A DNA stretch of 64,000 nt from assembly GCF_003182475.1 (NCBI RefSeq), contig NZ_QGTS01000012.1:99647-163646 (forward strand), written 5' to 3'. A model generated the notes under the pieces. That model ran no database searches. It was not told the origin of the DNA and saw only the letters and a program-made list of their open reading frames with translations. Below, in pieces: positions 1 through 14,821 of the stretch. A program made the position numbers and the translations under genes. This DNA is from Mangrovibacter plantisponsor. GTDB lineage: Bacteria > Pseudomonadota > Gammaproteobacteria > Enterobacterales > Enterobacteriaceae. Within the stretch, counting starts at the first letter, position 1; each line of letters begins with the position of its first letter.

Positions 1-1
1 T

Positions 2-124
2 GACGACTACCTGGAAGGCAAAACCCTCGACAGCGCAGTCAGCCAAATTATTGAAGGTTGGTATATTAAAACCGAGCACAAACGCCGCCCACCAATTACA
101 GTATTCGACGACTTCTGGAAATAA
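2..124 (+). CDS. nadE: NH3-dependent NAD+ synthetase, C-terminal end (partial)
   Basis: Only the last 40 residues are in the window; the gene starts left of it. The tail, with [17 protein letters not shown] directly before the stop, matches the C-terminus of E. coli NadE, which ends in nearly the same residues. NadE amidates deamido-NAD+ with ammonia and ATP, the last step of NAD synthesis, in the cytoplasm. Its place left of ves and spy agrees with the E. coli order nadE-cho-ves-spy, although cho is absent here. Confidence 0.9.
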   Translation, partial: DDYLEGKTLDSAVSQIIEGWYIKTEHKRRPPITVFDDFWK

Positions 125-263
125 GCCGCCTTTAATTACCACCGGTTATTGTTTCAGCACGCGCTACCAACGACTAAAGCAATAACCGATTTTCTCCCGG
201 CTGGTTATTTCTTCTCTTATCCAGGCCTGCGAACAGGCCGCTACTCCATTCAGGATGACGATT

Positions 264-1196
264 ATGCCGCGTTTAACTGGCTCCCGGGCCACTATTGCCG
301 GGTTGCTGGCAATATTACTTTGGAGCACTTCTGTCGGGTTACTGCGCAGCATCAGTGAGGCACTTGGCCCGACAGGTGGGGCGGCACTTATCTATACAAT
401 AAGCTCTATTTGCCTTGTTATCAGCAACAGGCGGGCATTGCCTCAGTTGGTACTGTCATGGCGCATGCTTGCCGCAGGTATACTCTTTGTGGTGTATGAA
501 ATCAGCCTGGCGTTGGCTATTGGCCTCGCCAGCACCCGTACGCAAGCACTTGAAATGGGCATGATCAATTATTTATGGCCCGGCCTGACATTGTTGTTCG
601 CACTGTATATTAACCAGCAACGGGCACAGTGGTTTATTGTACCTGGTTTATTACTGGCACTTGGCGGTGTCATACAGGTTATGCGCGGCGATACTGACTG
701 GAGCCCGGCGATGCTGCTGCATAACCTGGCTGGTAACCCGGTCGCATACGGGCTGGCGTTTGGTGCCGCCATTATCTGGGCACTCTATTGTAATCTTACG
801 CGGCGCTGGTCTGACGGGCAAAACCCTGTGCCCCTTTTTTTCTGTGCTACGGCGCTGGTGCTCTGGGTGAAATATTTGCTTTTTCCACAACCTCCCATGC
901 ATATCACTGGCGGAGCAACGCTTGAACTGCTGTTTATGGGGATTTCAACCGCTGTCGCCTACTCAGCCTGGAACCAGGGGTTACAGCATGGCAACCTGAC
1001 ATTGTTGGCAACAGCCTCGTATTTCACGCCGGTGCTTTCGGCCTTCATTGCTTCATTATGGCTGGGGCTGACGCCTGGATGGGGTTTCTGGCAGGGCGTA
1101 TTTTTGGTTGTGGCAGGGTCGCTGTTATGCTGGCTGGCGACACGGAAAGCCTCAACACATTCAGACCTTGTATCCGCCTCTTCAACCAAAGAATGA
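264..1196 (+). CDS. yddG: YddG-type aromatic amino acid exporter (DMT/EamA family)
   Basis: A 310-residue inner-membrane protein with about ten hydrophobic segments and two EamA-type halves. It aligns along its length with E. coli YddG (MVGLIRGVSEGLGP-like N-terminus, GMINYLWPGLT in the middle, GSLLCWLATR at the end). YddG exports aromatic amino acids and related compounds. An in-frame ATG at 255 is also possible, but AGGA at 252-255 overlaps it and sits 8 bases before the ATG at 264, so the later start is preferred. In E. coli yddG lies elsewhere; here it fills the slot between nadE and ves where cho is normally found. Confidence 0.82.
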   Translation: MPRLTGSRATIAGLLAILLWSTSVGLLRSISEALGPTGGAALIYTISSICLVISNRRALPQLVLSWRMLAAGILFVVYEISLALAIGLASTRTQALEMGMINYLWPGLTLLFALYINQQRAQWFIVPGLLLALGGVIQVMRGDTDWSPAMLLHNLAGNPVAYGLAFGAAIIWALYCNLTRRWSDGQNPVPLFFCATALVLWVKYLLFPQPPMHITGGATLELLFMGISTAVAYSAWNQGLQHGNLTLLATASYFTPVLSAFIASLWLGLTPGWGFWQGVFLVVAGSLLCWLATRKASTHSDLVSASSTKE

Positions 1197-1205
1197 ATAA
1201 TACCT

Positions 1206-1229
1206 GACTCCGGCGCGCATGCCGGAGTC
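1206..1229. terminator. Perfect 9-bp hairpin between convergent yddG and ves
   Basis: GACTCCGGC at 1206-1214 pairs fully with GCCGGAGTC at 1221-1229 around a six-base loop. It lies between the stop codons of two convergent genes, so it may end transcripts from both sides. Neither strand has a U-rich tail, so an intrinsic terminator is not certain. Confidence 0.45.
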
Positions 1230-1237
1230 GTTGCAGG

Positions 1238-1786
1238 CTAAAGATAGGTGATTTCGCTATAAAGCAATGTGCCGGTATTTTGTAATAACCTGACTGTGTG
1301 CAACCCATCGCTCCACCAGGCGCCCTGGTCCGGGCGTAACAGTTTGTCACCAAACTGCCACTCACCACTTAATACGTAAGCTATTCCGCCCCTGGTACCA
1401 AGTGTGCTAAAGGTTCTGTCGGCTACACGTGTTCGCGCCTTGCAACGCGCCCGTTGAGTAATCAGGTTAAAGTTCATTGACATCATTCCCTGGGTTAATT
1501 CCGCATAAACACGTTTATCCCCTGGGAAAAAAAAGGGCTGATGGCGCTTTAACACATGCCCAGAATTCCCCACACCATCCAGCAACACTTCCCCACCTTC
1601 CAGTAAGGTTATCGCCCGGTCCACATCGTCAAAAGAAGCAAACTCACCACTACTGGCCAGGGAAGCAATACTTGCTCGCCAGTTGAAATTGCCTGTATCC
1701 GGAGGAAAACAACAAATCTCCCGGGACTCACCCGCGCCATTACGCCACAAGTTAACCGGGAGTTTGCTTAGTTCGAAAAATTCCAT
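1238..1786 (-). CDS. ves: Ves/HutD family cupin protein
   Basis: A 182-residue protein that matches E. coli Ves (191 aa), a cold- and stress-induced HutD-like protein. Recognisable parts are LWRNGAGESREI near residues 13-24, the WRASIASL stretch near residue 37, and the PFFFPGD segment near residues 84-90. HutD proteins are double-stranded beta-helix cupins of unclear biochemical role, often thought to bind small ligands. The neighbours match E. coli, with nadE on one side and spy on the other. Confidence 0.88.
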   Translation of the reverse strand: MEFFELSKLPVNLWRNGAGESREICCFPPDTGNFNWRASIASLASSGEFASFDDVDRAITLLEGGEVLLDGVGNSGHVLKRHQPFFFPGDKRVYAELTQGMMSMNFNLITQRARCKARTRVADRTFSTLGTRGGIAYVLSGEWQFGDKLLRPDQGAWWSDGLHTVRLLQNTGTLLYSEITYL

Positions 1787-2225
1787 TGTGACTCCTGGAG
1801 CCTGCCGCCATTCTTAGCCGGCTCTCATACCCACCATCAAAAAAACACGTATCAAACGTGCGAAATCCCCTGAAGCCCAGGTATTGCCATTCCTGGCACC
1901 GAGTGCAGCGTACTTTTATCGCATTCCCCGCCGCCATATTACCTGGCGTACAAAATGCTACCGGCATAGTCAGGGTATGCTTTATTTGTGCTATTGGCAT
2001 GGCCGGAGAAGGTAGTTGTTTGTATACCAGACCGCCATGCATGCTGTGTCGCTGATATATGAGAATATCTATAAAAAATCTGCTGGCAATAGGCACTATA
2101 AATCAGTGATGTTTTTTTGGACACCGGTGTCGTAAAAACACGATCTGGGGCAAATTCTGGGAAGGTGAAGGACTGGAAAGCGCAACCCACAGGAATGAGG
2201 CTATCCTCACCCTGTGGGAAAAAGA
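1787..2225. other. Intergenic stretch upstream of ves, no gene seen
   Basis: Open frames here (about 65-114 codons on both strands) overlap each other, lack good ribosome sites and match nothing recognised. An imperfect inverted repeat (CCCACAGG near 2189 and CCTGTGGG near 2211) lies just beyond the end of the next gene; it has no U-rich tail. Confidence 0.4.
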
Positions 2226-2522
2226 TCAGCGAGTACCTAACTGAAAAATCAGCGTTTCAGCCTGGCAGCTGAACACAAAACTCATATCAAGTTGGTAAGC
2301 ATCGCCCGCCTGGGTTAAATCAGCAGAGATCTGGCAAGGTTCGGATTCAATGCCCCGGGCTTTAGCAACCAGGGACTCCTGTGCTGCCAGCGCGTCCTCT
2401 TTAGTCGCAAATTGTTTGCTGTAAGTTGCGATGCAATCTGTATTGTCGAGAATGGTGCCGACATCCATGCAGCCGCAGGTCTCTTTTTCACGTGTTGACG
2501 TGCTATCACAGGTTGTTTTCAT
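2226..2522 (-). CDS. YfcZ/YiiS family (DUF406) small protein
   Basis: A 98-residue soluble protein. The segments CGCMDVGTILDNTDC, ATYSKQF, ESEPCQI and FVFSCQAETLIFQLG line up with the YfcZ and YiiS proteins of E. coli, including the conserved cysteines. No biochemical function is established for the family. The gene stands alone, upstream of ves on the same strand, and is not in this position in E. coli. Confidence 0.8.
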   Translation of the reverse strand: MKTTCDSTSTREKETCGCMDVGTILDNTDCIATYSKQFATKEDALAAQESLVAKARGIESEPCQISADLTQAGDAYQLDMSFVFSCQAETLIFQLGTR

Positions 2523-2948
2523 CTGCTATTCCATGGTTATTGTTGATACAGTTATTAATACAACACGCCGGATGGTGCGAAAGGAGCCAACCTGAAGCCA
2601 CCGGCATATAAACATAGCGTTAGTATAAACCGCAATGCCTTTATGTGTAGATTGACCAGGATCATAATAACCCGCGATTGCCCACAATTATCCAGCGCTG
2701 TTTTTTGATCTGGGTATGCCGCCATGTTTTGCTAATGACAACAGATAAATAAAGTGGACAGGGAAATAAGAATAATCTGCCATTAAAAGAGTAGAACCGC
2801 CACCCATGCCCACCAGTACTGATTTGATGGGCAAAAATGACGGTTCTGGATAGGTTCAGCTTGCATATTTATGGGTGTGCGCCACAGTTGAATATTACCA
2901 GAGCAACACCGCATTCAATCTGGCTCACTGGCTGTGAGTTAAGTTTGG
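2523..2948. other. Intergenic region with a nested inverted repeat
   Basis: No gene seen. AGAACCG at 2793-2799 pairs with CGGTTCT at 2841-2847, and GCCCA at 2808-2812 pairs with TGGGC at 2828-2832, giving a stacked stem. It lies about 100 bases past the spy stop on the spy strand and may help end that transcript, but no U-tract follows. Confidence 0.4.
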
Positions 2949-3443
2949 TTACTCACCTGCTGGTGGAGGTGGCATTTTACCTTCTGCAGGGCCTTTATCT
3001 TTAAGATGCTTCTCAAAATTGGCATTAAATTGTTTTTTCTGCTCAGGTGTCAGGATGTTGTACATCTTGTTCTGCGTTTCCATACGAGCCAGCATACGCT
3101 GTTTGTTTTGCTGTGACATTTTATCGACCTGAGCCTGTGCTTTCGCGCTGTCGAATGTATCACTGGCAATAATATCGTGCATTGCCTGGCGCTCTTCCAC
3201 GGACGGACGTTTCATTTCTTCGCGTTGCGCTTTCATGATGTCGCGAACTTGCTGTTTCTGGGCATCTGACAGATTCAGCCCACGGAACATCATCTCTTCG
3301 GGGCCACCAGGGTGACCACGGTGGTGTTTCATCACAGGACGGCCATTATCTGAAGTCTGTGCAGAGGTATCATTAGCGTGGGCCAGATTAGCTGCGCCAA
3401 GGGCCAGACCAGATGCTACTAAAATCGCAGTTAACTTACGCAT
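2949..3443 (-). CDS. spy: Spy periplasmic ATP-independent chaperone
   Basis: A 164-residue protein with a signal peptide (MRKLTAILVASGLALGAANLAHA, cut after about residue 23) and two LTxxQ-type motifs, LSDAQ near residue 58 and LTPEQ near residue 132. These are the marks of the Spy/CpxP family. Spy forms a cradle-shaped dimer in the periplasm that holds unfolded proteins. In E. coli it is switched on by the Cpx and Bae envelope stress systems. The tail is rich in proline (MPPPPAGE). The place upstream of astE matches E. coli. Confidence 0.93.
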   Translation of the reverse strand: MRKLTAILVASGLALGAANLAHANDTSAQTSDNGRPVMKHHRGHPGGPEEMMFRGLNLSDAQKQQVRDIMKAQREEMKRPSVEERQAMHDIIASDTFDSAKAQAQVDKMSQQNKQRMLARMETQNKMYNILTPEQKKQFNANFEKHLKDKGPAEGKMPPPPAGE

Positions 3444-3843
3444 ATATTATCCTTTCTTTATAGAACGAACCCTAACTTACGGATTCATTTAAATAAGCAA
3501 CAACGTTCTGTTGCGTTGACGAAAATAATCTTACGCGCTAATTCGTCAACAAACCAAAGCGTGCGTAAAACCATGAAAGGATAAAAAACAAAAACAAGTC
3601 AATTATGATGAAAATAAGGAGAATTAATGAGGATATATTTAAAGCATGGCGAAGACTTCATAATTGATTATTAATTTAGCATAGAGAGGAAGCATATTCA
3701 CTGATTTATTTATTCCCAAACTGTGCTCAATACCAGAATAGTGCTGGTTGTCTGTTCCTGGTATGTGGTTATTCAGCAACAACACTGGTTCAGAGAAATA
3801 GCTGCACCATCCATGGTCCATAGTAGCAAGTACAGAAGGCTCC
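3444..3843. other. spy-astE intergenic region
   Basis: AT-rich spacer with no convincing gene; a 60-codon frame on the minus strand has no support. It holds the upstream control region of spy, which is read leftwards. Confidence 0.5.
3565..3579. promoter_or_regulatory. Possible CpxR box upstream of spy
   Basis: GTAAA-N5-GAAAG at 3565-3579 is close to the CpxR consensus GTAAA-N5-GTAAA and lies about 120 bp before the spy start. spy is a known Cpx target in E. coli. One base mismatch and the lack of a mapped promoter keep this tentative. Confidence 0.35.
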
Positions 3844-4824
3844 CTAAGGATGAGGTATCTCGGCCAGCATCAGCCCGGCACGCAGGCCAGGTGCCACCAA
3901 CCGGTTGGGGAATAACACATACTCAGTTTCTTGCTGAACCACCTGTTTATTGTCGCCATCCTCTGCTAATAACTCCCCTTTACTGAACGGCGTGAAATTT
4001 ACCGTATCATCAGGAATGTGCAGAATAAATGCCTCTCCTGTTCGAGTCAGCTGCTGGCTCACTTTGTAGCAACGCGCAACAGGTTGCTGCACTACCGGTA
4101 CTGCTTCCGGGCCCTTGCCTAACAATTCCTCCAGCGCATGCCGGGCAGCAGAGAACGCATTCAAATTATTTTGCCCGAATGGCATTGCTTTACCCAATTC
4201 CATTGTGCAACTAAGGGCATCATAATATTGCGCCGTGAAATGTGTGAAGGTTCCCCCCGGGGTCTGGTGAAAGACCAGTGCTTCCAAACCAGCCATCTCC
4301 AGCCACTGCAAAAAAGCCGCGGGCCAGGCGGCATTACGGGCAGGTAAAACCCCAAAACGCGGGTGGAGTGAGCCACGAATGGCTGTGTGCATATCCAAAT
4401 GCCAGCGTACTGGTGGGCTGTTTGCGAAAAAGCCGCCAACCGCCTGCTCAAGCAGCTCAGCTCGCGCGCGTTCGGTTCCGGGTTCAAATGCTTCCCAACG
4501 CCCACCAAACATGCGGTTAAGGTCGCAGGCCTGGTAGCGCTTGCCGGTTTGCAGTGCCAGTGGATTACCCAGCACAACCAGGACATCCCAGCATAAAACA
4601 ATTTCACCACGCCACAAAGCATCAAGTACTTGCGATAATATTTCCACCGGCGCGGTTTCATTACCATGGATTCCGGCCGACAACACTAAAGACCGTGTCA
4701 CCTTGCTGTGTGGTGTTAACCGGATAACGCCCTGCTCCAGCCATTGCCAGCGAAACCCGGGGCCTTCTCCTTTTTTCTGTGCAGGAACCAAACCTGCCAG
4801 TGTTGTTTGTACAAACTCATCCAT
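3844..4824 (-). CDS. astE: Succinylglutamate desuccinylase
   Basis: A 326-residue zinc carboxypeptidase-like enzyme (E. coli AstE 322 aa). It splits N2-succinylglutamate into succinate and glutamate, the last step of the arginine succinyltransferase pathway. GIHGNETAPVE at residues 51-61 supplies zinc ligands His53 and Glu56, HLDMHTAIRG supplies His146, and TMELGK carries the likely catalytic Glu209. It is the last gene of astCADBE, 21 bases after the astB stop. Confidence 0.96.
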   Translation of the reverse strand: MDEFVQTTLAGLVPAQKKGEGPGFRWQWLEQGVIRLTPHSKVTRSLVLSAGIHGNETAPVEILSQVLDALWRGEIVLCWDVLVVLGNPLALQTGKRYQACDLNRMFGGRWEAFEPGTERARAELLEQAVGGFFANSPPVRWHLDMHTAIRGSLHPRFGVLPARNAAWPAAFLQWLEMAGLEALVFHQTPGGTFTHFTAQYYDALSCTMELGKAMPFGQNNLNAFSAARHALEELLGKGPEAVPVVQQPVARCYKVSQQLTRTGEAFILHIPDDTVNFTPFSKGELLAEDGDNKQVVQQETEYVLFPNRLVAPGLRAGLMLAEIPHP

Positions 4825-4845
4825 TGTTACATCTCACTGTGGTGG

Positions 4846-9921
<5,076 letters not shown>

Positions 9922-9971
9922 TCAAATGTTTTATTTATGTAAAAAAATGATTGCTGATAACTAATGTAGAT

Positions 9972-9987
9972 TGCAGGGAACGTGCCA
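9972..9987 (-). promoter_or_regulatory. Sigma-54 promoter of the ast operon
   Basis: Read on the minus strand the site is TGGCACGTTCCCTGCA, one base away from the consensus TGGCACRNNNNTTGCW, with the essential GG and GC pairs at the correct distance. It ends 72 bp before the astC ATG. In E. coli astC is transcribed by sigma-54 with NtrC under nitrogen limitation, so the same control is inferred. No clear NtrC palindrome was recognised upstream. Confidence 0.85.
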
Positions 9988-9995
9988 GCCAATAG

Positions 9996-10083
9996 AAAAA
10001 AGTGAATAACGCAGTTTTGAAAACCAAAAATCAACAAGTTACAAAGCTCTCCATTCACTTTTTTTGCATAAAAAGTGAATAAA
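9996..10083. repeat. Three copies of AAAAAGTGAAT upstream of the ast promoter
   Basis: AAAAAGTGAATAA occurs at about 9997-10009 and again at about 10070-10082, and its reverse complement ATTCACTTTTT at 10053-10063. The last two form an inverted repeat with a short TTGCAT centre. The TGAAT/ATTCA halves resemble ArgR operator (ARG box) half-sites, and ArgR activates ast in enteric bacteria, so these may be ArgR sites. This is inference from position and motif. Confidence 0.5.
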
Positions 10084-10328
10084 TTTACATCAGGCCGCCA
10101 CTTACAAGATAAAAAAAAGAAAATATATGCATGTATAAAAGATCATGCTGATTCTGTGATCAGACGTGGAATATATTCACCAGAAATGGGCATTTTCAGT
10201 GCAGCACGCACCAGTCAGGTGCAAAAACCTTTCACATCAAGAGCAGTAAACTGTCAGGAATGAAGAGCACAACCCAGGGTTTTCTGTTAACATCCCGTTT
10301 TAAATTTGTTTCAGGGCGGAGCAGAGCG

Positions 10329-11135
10329 ATGAAATTTATCTCTTTTAATATCAATGGACTGCGTGCAAGACCACACCAACTGGAAGCCATTGTGGCACAA
10401 CACCAGCCAGATGTGATTGGGCTACAGGAAACCAAAGTGCACGACGACATGTTTCCGCTCGAAGACGTCGCAAAGCTGGGTTATCACGTGTTTTACCACG
10501 GGCAAAAAGGCCATTATGGCGTTGCCCTGTTAACGAAAGCGGAGCCACTGGCAGTGCGGCGGGGTTTCCCGGGTGACGACGAGGACGCCCAACGGCGCCT
10601 GATCATGGCAGATATCCCAACCGCGCTGGGAACACTGACAGTAATTAACGGCTATTTTCCACAAGGTGAAAGCCGTGAACATCCGGTGAAATTCCCGGCT
10701 AAACAACGTTTCTACGCCGATCTTCAGGATTACCTGACCACATCACTTAACAACACCAATCCGGTGCTGATTATGGGTGATATGAACATCAGCCCAACAG
10801 ATAACGACATTGGTATTGGTGAAGACAGCCGTAAACGCTGGCTGCGCACAGGCAAATGTTCCTTCTTGCCGGAAGAGCGTGAATGGATGGCTCGCCTGCT
10901 GGAGTGGGGCCTGGTTGATACTTTCCGTGCCGCTCACCCGGATACCCAGGATAAATTTTCGTGGTTTGATTACCGCTCCCGGGGCTTTGACGAAAACCGC
11001 GGGCTGCGTATTGACCTGTTGCTTGCCAGTCAACCTCTGGCAAGCCGTTGCACGGGAGTCGGGATTGATTACGAGATCCGTGCAATGGAAAAACCCAGTG
11101 ATCATGCACCTGTATGGGCTGAATTTTCACTCTGA
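10329..11135 (+). CDS. xthA: Exonuclease III (AP endonuclease)
   Basis: 268 residues, exactly the E. coli length. It removes nucleotides 3' to 5' from duplex DNA and cuts at abasic sites in base excision repair. Metal ligand Glu34 is in QETKVHDD, the catalytic aspartate is in MGDMNISP near residue 151, and the Asp/His pair is in SDHAPVW near residues 258-259. The frame is open upstream to 10260, but the ATG at 10329 gives the family N-terminus [19 protein letters not shown]. Confidence 0.97.
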   Translation: MKFISFNINGLRARPHQLEAIVAQHQPDVIGLQETKVHDDMFPLEDVAKLGYHVFYHGQKGHYGVALLTKAEPLAVRRGFPGDDEDAQRRLIMADIPTALGTLTVINGYFPQGESREHPVKFPAKQRFYADLQDYLTTSLNNTNPVLIMGDMNISPTDNDIGIGEDSRKRWLRTGKCSFLPEEREWMARLLEWGLVDTFRAAHPDTQDKFSWFDYRSRGFDENRGLRIDLLLASQPLASRCTGVGIDYEIRAMEKPSDHAPVWAEFSL

Positions 11136-11167
11136 GTCCAGTATCACGAATCCCCGGGGAGAAACAG

Positions 11168-11584
11168 ATGAACAGGGTTGAGGTGGTTGCAGCCATTATA
11201 GTGAACAATGGCAAGCTGTTGCTCGCGCAACGCCCTCCCCAGGGTGACCAGGCGGGCCTGTGGGAGTTTCCAGGTGGGAAAATTGAGCCGGGTGAAACAC
11301 AACCACAGGCTCTGCAACGGGAACTACATGAAGAGCTGGGCATAAACGCACAACCAGAAAGCTATGTAACCAGCAACAGCCACCCAGTCAATGGCAGGCT
11401 GATTTAGCTACATGGCTGGTATGTGCCCTGTTTTACCGGTACCCCGGTTAACCGGCATCATACTGCACTGGTATGGGTAACTCCGCAGGAAGTCTGCCAG
11501 TATTCACTGGCACCGGCAGATATCCCCATACTCGATGCGTTTATGGCTTCACCCGCCGCCACATTAGCGGGTTTGTGCCCATAA
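11168..11584 (+). pseudogene. nudG: NudG CTP/5-OH-dCTP pyrophosphohydrolase, interrupted by an in-frame amber codon
   Basis: The first 79 codons encode a normal NudG N-terminus with an intact Nudix box (GGKIEPGETQPQALQRELHE). A TAG at 11405-11407 then ends the frame. The same frame continues without a shift after the stop (LHGWYVPCFTG ... [17 protein letters not shown]) to a TAA at 11582-11584, matching the rest of E. coli NudG. The protein is thus split by one nonsense codon (a CAG to TAG change would suffice). The truncated product lacks the C-terminal half of the fold and is probably inactive unless the codon is suppressed. A sequencing error is the other possibility. Confidence 0.85.
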
Positions 11585-11819
11585 CCCGGTCATCACGCTG
11601 GCACTGCAGTAAAACCCCTTCCATTTTGATGACCGCACCTTCCGAATAGTTCTGGTTCTGGTAGATACAGCACTGGTTACACGGCGGAGTTTGCTGCTGC
11701 CCTTGTGTGGTGAAGACCTCAGAAGGGACATTTACTTGCACGTCAGGCTGCCGGTTCTGGGCGGCTGCCCCCAGACTTACGCCCAGCACGAGGCTTGCGG
11801 CGAACAGATGCTTTACCAT
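11541..11819 (-). CDS. ynjH: YnjH family (DUF1496) exported protein
   Basis: 92 residues with a signal peptide ([20 protein letters not shown]). The mature part has the cysteine cluster CNQCC and a later cysteine in LLQCQRDD, as in E. coli YnjH (90 aa). Function unknown. The ATG at 11819 lies inside the topB 3' end, an overlap of about 77 bases, so the two genes are probably cotranscribed. A longer frame to 11969 would run deep into topB and has no exported N-terminus. Confidence 0.85.
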   Translation of the reverse strand: MVKHLFAASLVLGVSLGAAAQNRQPDVQVNVPSEVFTTQGQQQTPPCNQCCIYQNQNYSEGAVIKMEGVLLQCQRDDRVMGTNPLMWRRVKP

Positions 11820-13713
11820 GGTTTCCCTCTGCTTTCCCACTTGTGGCGCCCTGCGTAGCCCGAATACCACGAAACTGTGCTGGCTGTGCAGACCGCGCCT
11901 GTTCAATAAGTTGATGTAAGGTTGCAACCAGCGGTTGCATAAAATCCTGATACCGGCACTGTTTCTCACTAATTTGTGTAAGCACAGACTCCCAGTGTGC
12001 TGTCATATCTGGCCGTCCGGCGCTTTCCGGAAGCGAATGAATCAGTGCGCAGCCGGCCGGCGTCGCATGTATATAGCGCCCTTTTTTCTCCAGAAAACTC
12101 CGCCGAAACAATAACTCAATAATACCGGCACGGGTTGCCTCTGTACCCAGCCCATCAGTTGCACGCAGAATTTTCTTCAGTTCTTTGTCCTGAACAAAGC
12201 GCGCAATACCAGTCATGGCAGAAAGTAATGTGGCATCAGTGAAATGGCGCGGTGGCTGGGTCTGCCGCTCCACCACTTCACCGGATTCACATAACAATGT
12301 GTCACCTTCACTCACCACCGGTAATGGCATACCATCGTTTTCTTCATCACGCTCTTTGCCACCCAGTAATACACGCCAGCCGGCATCAGCCAGAAAACGG
12401 GCTTTGGCGATAAACTTACCCCCCGCAATATCCAGTTCAATAACACATTTGCGGTACCAGGCATCAGCACAGAACTGCATAAGGTATTGTCGGGCGATCA
12501 GTGTATAAACATTAGCTTCATTTTCAGAAAGCTTCACTGAGGCAGTACGGGCTGTGGGAATAATGGCATGGTGCGCATCCACTTTTTTGTCATCCCAACA
12601 GCGGTTACGCCGCTCGGGATCCACTGCGGGCTGCGGGAGCAATGATGCAGCATGCACACCGATAGCATTCAGCACAGCATGGCGGCCAGCAAAATGTTCC
12701 TCAGGCAAGTAACGGCAATCAGAACGCGGGTAGGTAATCAGTTTGTGGGTTTCGTAGAGTTTCTGGCAAATATCCAGCACATTCTGGGCACTGAGCCCAA
12801 AACGTTTCGCCGCTTCTATCTGCAAAGCAGAAAGCGAAAAAGGAAGTGGTGCGATTTCAGATTCACGTTTATCACTGTAGCTTGTTACCTGAGCCGGCTT
12901 ACCGGTAATGCGGGCGACAACATGGTCGGCCAGCGGGCGGTGTAACAGGCGCCCTTCTTCGTCCTGCCAGGGCTCACAGGAATCGCTGGGCTGCCAAATA
13001 GCAACAAAACGCTCACCCTGAGGGGTAACAATGTGCGCCCGGACTTCAAAAAAATCCCGGGGTACAAAATTCGCTATCTCTTCATCGCGCCGCACCACCA
13101 GCCCCAGAACTGGAGTTTGTACCCGGCCAACAGACAAGACACCTTTAAACCCGGCCCGTTGCCCTACAAGAGTCCATGCTCGTGTCATGTTAATACCGTA
13201 GAGCCAGTCTGCACGGGACCGTGCCAGTGCGGATACACACAGCGGTACAAACTCACTGTTATCACGCAGCCGCCCAATGGCCCGCTCAACCGCCTGAGGA
13301 TTGAGGTCATTTATCAGGCAGCGTTTAACCTCGCGACGCTTTTGCGGCGCAAGTTGCAGGTAATCGAGAACTTCATCAACCAGTAGTTGCCCTTCACGGT
13401 CCGGGTCACCAGCGTGAACCACTTCACTGGCTTCACCCAGCAGGCGCTCCACAACCTTAAGCTGCCGGGCGGAAGCGGCCCGTGGGCGCAATTGCCATTT
13501 TTGCGGCACAATAGGCAGATCGTTCAGATTCCAGCGGGAAAACCGCGCGTCATAACCATCGGGTTCTGCCTGTTCCAATAAATGGCCAATGCACCAGGTC
13601 ACCGTCTGGTTATCACCACAGGCAATAAAACCATCGCCTTTGCGGTGTGGCTTTGGCAAAACATCGGCAATAGCACGCCCAAGGCTGGGTTTTTCAGCAA
13701 TAAACAACCGCAT
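11743..13713 (-). CDS. topB: DNA topoisomerase III
   Basis: A 656-residue type IA topoisomerase (E. coli 653 aa) that decatenates DNA and works with RecQ. An N-terminal TOPRIM domain ([23 protein letters not shown]) is followed by the catalytic region with the active-site tyrosine in [20 protein letters not shown] near residue 328. The C-terminus is a basic, repeat-poor tail ([16 protein letters not shown]) that differs from E. coli, as this part usually does. It lies between selD and ynjH, with selD four bases upstream. Confidence 0.97.
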   Translation of the reverse strand: MRLFIAEKPSLGRAIADVLPKPHRKGDGFIACGDNQTVTWCIGHLLEQAEPDGYDARFSRWNLNDLPIVPQKWQLRPRAASARQLKVVERLLGEASEVVHAGDPDREGQLLVDEVLDYLQLAPQKRREVKRCLINDLNPQAVERAIGRLRDNSEFVPLCVSALARSRADWLYGINMTRAWTLVGQRAGFKGVLSVGRVQTPVLGLVVRRDEEIANFVPRDFFEVRAHIVTPQGERFVAIWQPSDSCEPWQDEEGRLLHRPLADHVVARITGKPAQVTSYSDKRESEIAPLPFSLSALQIEAAKRFGLSAQNVLDICQKLYETHKLITYPRSDCRYLPEEHFAGRHAVLNAIGVHAASLLPQPAVDPERRNRCWDDKKVDAHHAIIPTARTASVKLSENEANVYTLIARQYLMQFCADAWYRKCVIELDIAGGKFIAKARFLADAGWRVLLGGKERDEENDGMPLPVVSEGDTLLCESGEVVERQTQPPRHFTDATLLSAMTGIARFVQDKELKKILRATDGLGTEATRAGIIELLFRRSFLEKKGRYIHATPAGCALIHSLPESAGRPDMTAHWESVLTQISEKQCRYQDFMQPLVATLHQLIEQARSAQPAQFRGIRATQGATSGKAEGNHGKASVRRKPRAGRKSGGSRPEPAA

Positions 13714-13716
13714 AGA

Positions 13717-14760
13717 TTAACGAATCTCAATCATAGGGCGCCCGGCTCGTGCGGTTTTCAGTTCACCAATCGCCTGCAGTGTAATGCCGTGCTGTTCAGC
13801 AACAGCAGTTACCTCAGATTCCGCTTGTGGGCTGACGGCAAGCAACAAACCACCAGACGTTTGTGGGTCACAGAGCAAATTACGCCATGCTGCTGGCATT
13901 TCCCCCATTAAGTGCCCATAGCTTGAGAAGTTACGGTCAGTGCCGCCGGGCACACATCCCTGAGCGATATATTCCTCAACCCCGGGTAAGGCTGGCACCT
14001 GGCTGTAGACTAACTCTGCCTGAACACCTGCCCCCTGGCACATTTCGCTTAAATGCCCCAGCAGGCCAAAGCCGGTTACGTCAGTCATGGCTTTTACCCC
14101 ATCCAACGCGGCAAAATCTGCACCTGCTTTGTTCATCCGGCACATCACCTCAGTGGCAAGGCCAACATGTTCAGGTTGCAACAGCCCTTTTTTCTCTGCC
14201 GTTGTCAGCACACCAATCCCCAAAGGCTTGGTCAGGTATAGCTGGCAACCCGCACTGGCCGTTGAGTTTTGTTTCACGCGTTCCGTTGGCACCACACCCG
14301 TAACAGCCAGCCCAAAGATAGGTTCAGGGGCATCAATTGAATGCCCCCCCGCCAGTGCAATACCAGCTTCCCGGCAGGCAAACCGCCCACCATCAACCAC
14401 CTGTGCGGCAATTTCCGGTGCCAGTTTGTTGACAGGCCAGCCCAGAATAGCAATCGCCATAATTGGCTTGCCACCCATAGCATAGATATCACTGATAGCA
14501 TTGGTTGCAGCTATGCGGCCAAAATCAAAAGGGCTATCGACAATCGGCATGAAAAAGTCAGTTGTACTGATGATGCAGGTTCCATTGCCCAGGTCATAAA
14601 CTGCGGCATCGTCGCGGGTCTCATTGCCAACCAGCAAATGCGGGTCGCAAAATTTTTCCTGCTCTGAATGAAGAATGGTTTCCAGAACTTTTGGCGAGAT
14701 TTTACACCCACAACCAGCGCCATGGCTGTATTGTGTTAAACGAATGGGATTTTCACTCAT
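13717..14760 (-). CDS. selD: Selenophosphate synthetase (selenide, water dikinase)
   Basis: 347 residues (E. coli 347). It makes selenophosphate from selenide and ATP for selenocysteine and selenouridine. The catalytic pair Cys17/Lys20 is in GAGCGCK, so this is the cysteine form, not a selenoprotein. ATP-grip-like motifs [11 protein letters not shown] and [13 protein letters not shown] are present. The ATG at 14760 has AGGAG behind it; a TTG six bases upstream is in frame but less likely. The stop is four bases before topB. Confidence 0.97.
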   Translation of the reverse strand: MSENPIRLTQYSHGAGCGCKISPKVLETILHSEQEKFCDPHLLVGNETRDDAAVYDLGNGTCIISTTDFFMPIVDSPFDFGRIAATNAISDIYAMGGKPIMAIAILGWPVNKLAPEIAAQVVDGGRFACREAGIALAGGHSIDAPEPIFGLAVTGVVPTERVKQNSTASAGCQLYLTKPLGIGVLTTAEKKGLLQPEHVGLATEVMCRMNKAGADFAALDGVKAMTDVTGFGLLGHLSEMCQGAGVQAELVYSQVPALPGVEEYIAQGCVPGGTDRNFSSYGHLMGEMPAAWRNLLCDPQTSGGLLLAVSPQAESEVTAVAEQHGITLQAIGELKTARAGRPMIEIR

Positions 14761-14821
14761 GGACAATCTCCTGTCAGTCTCTTTGCCCGCTATGGTAACG
14801 ATTCTCTGACAGAGAGGTAAG

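Noticed and set aside
1752..2096. 114-codon minus-strand frame overlapping the ves start
   Set aside because: It overlaps ves in another frame, has no ribosome site and no recognised motif.
10075..10263. 62-codon frame in the astC-xthA region
   Set aside because: It covers the ArgR-like repeats, lacks a ribosome site, and has no likely product.
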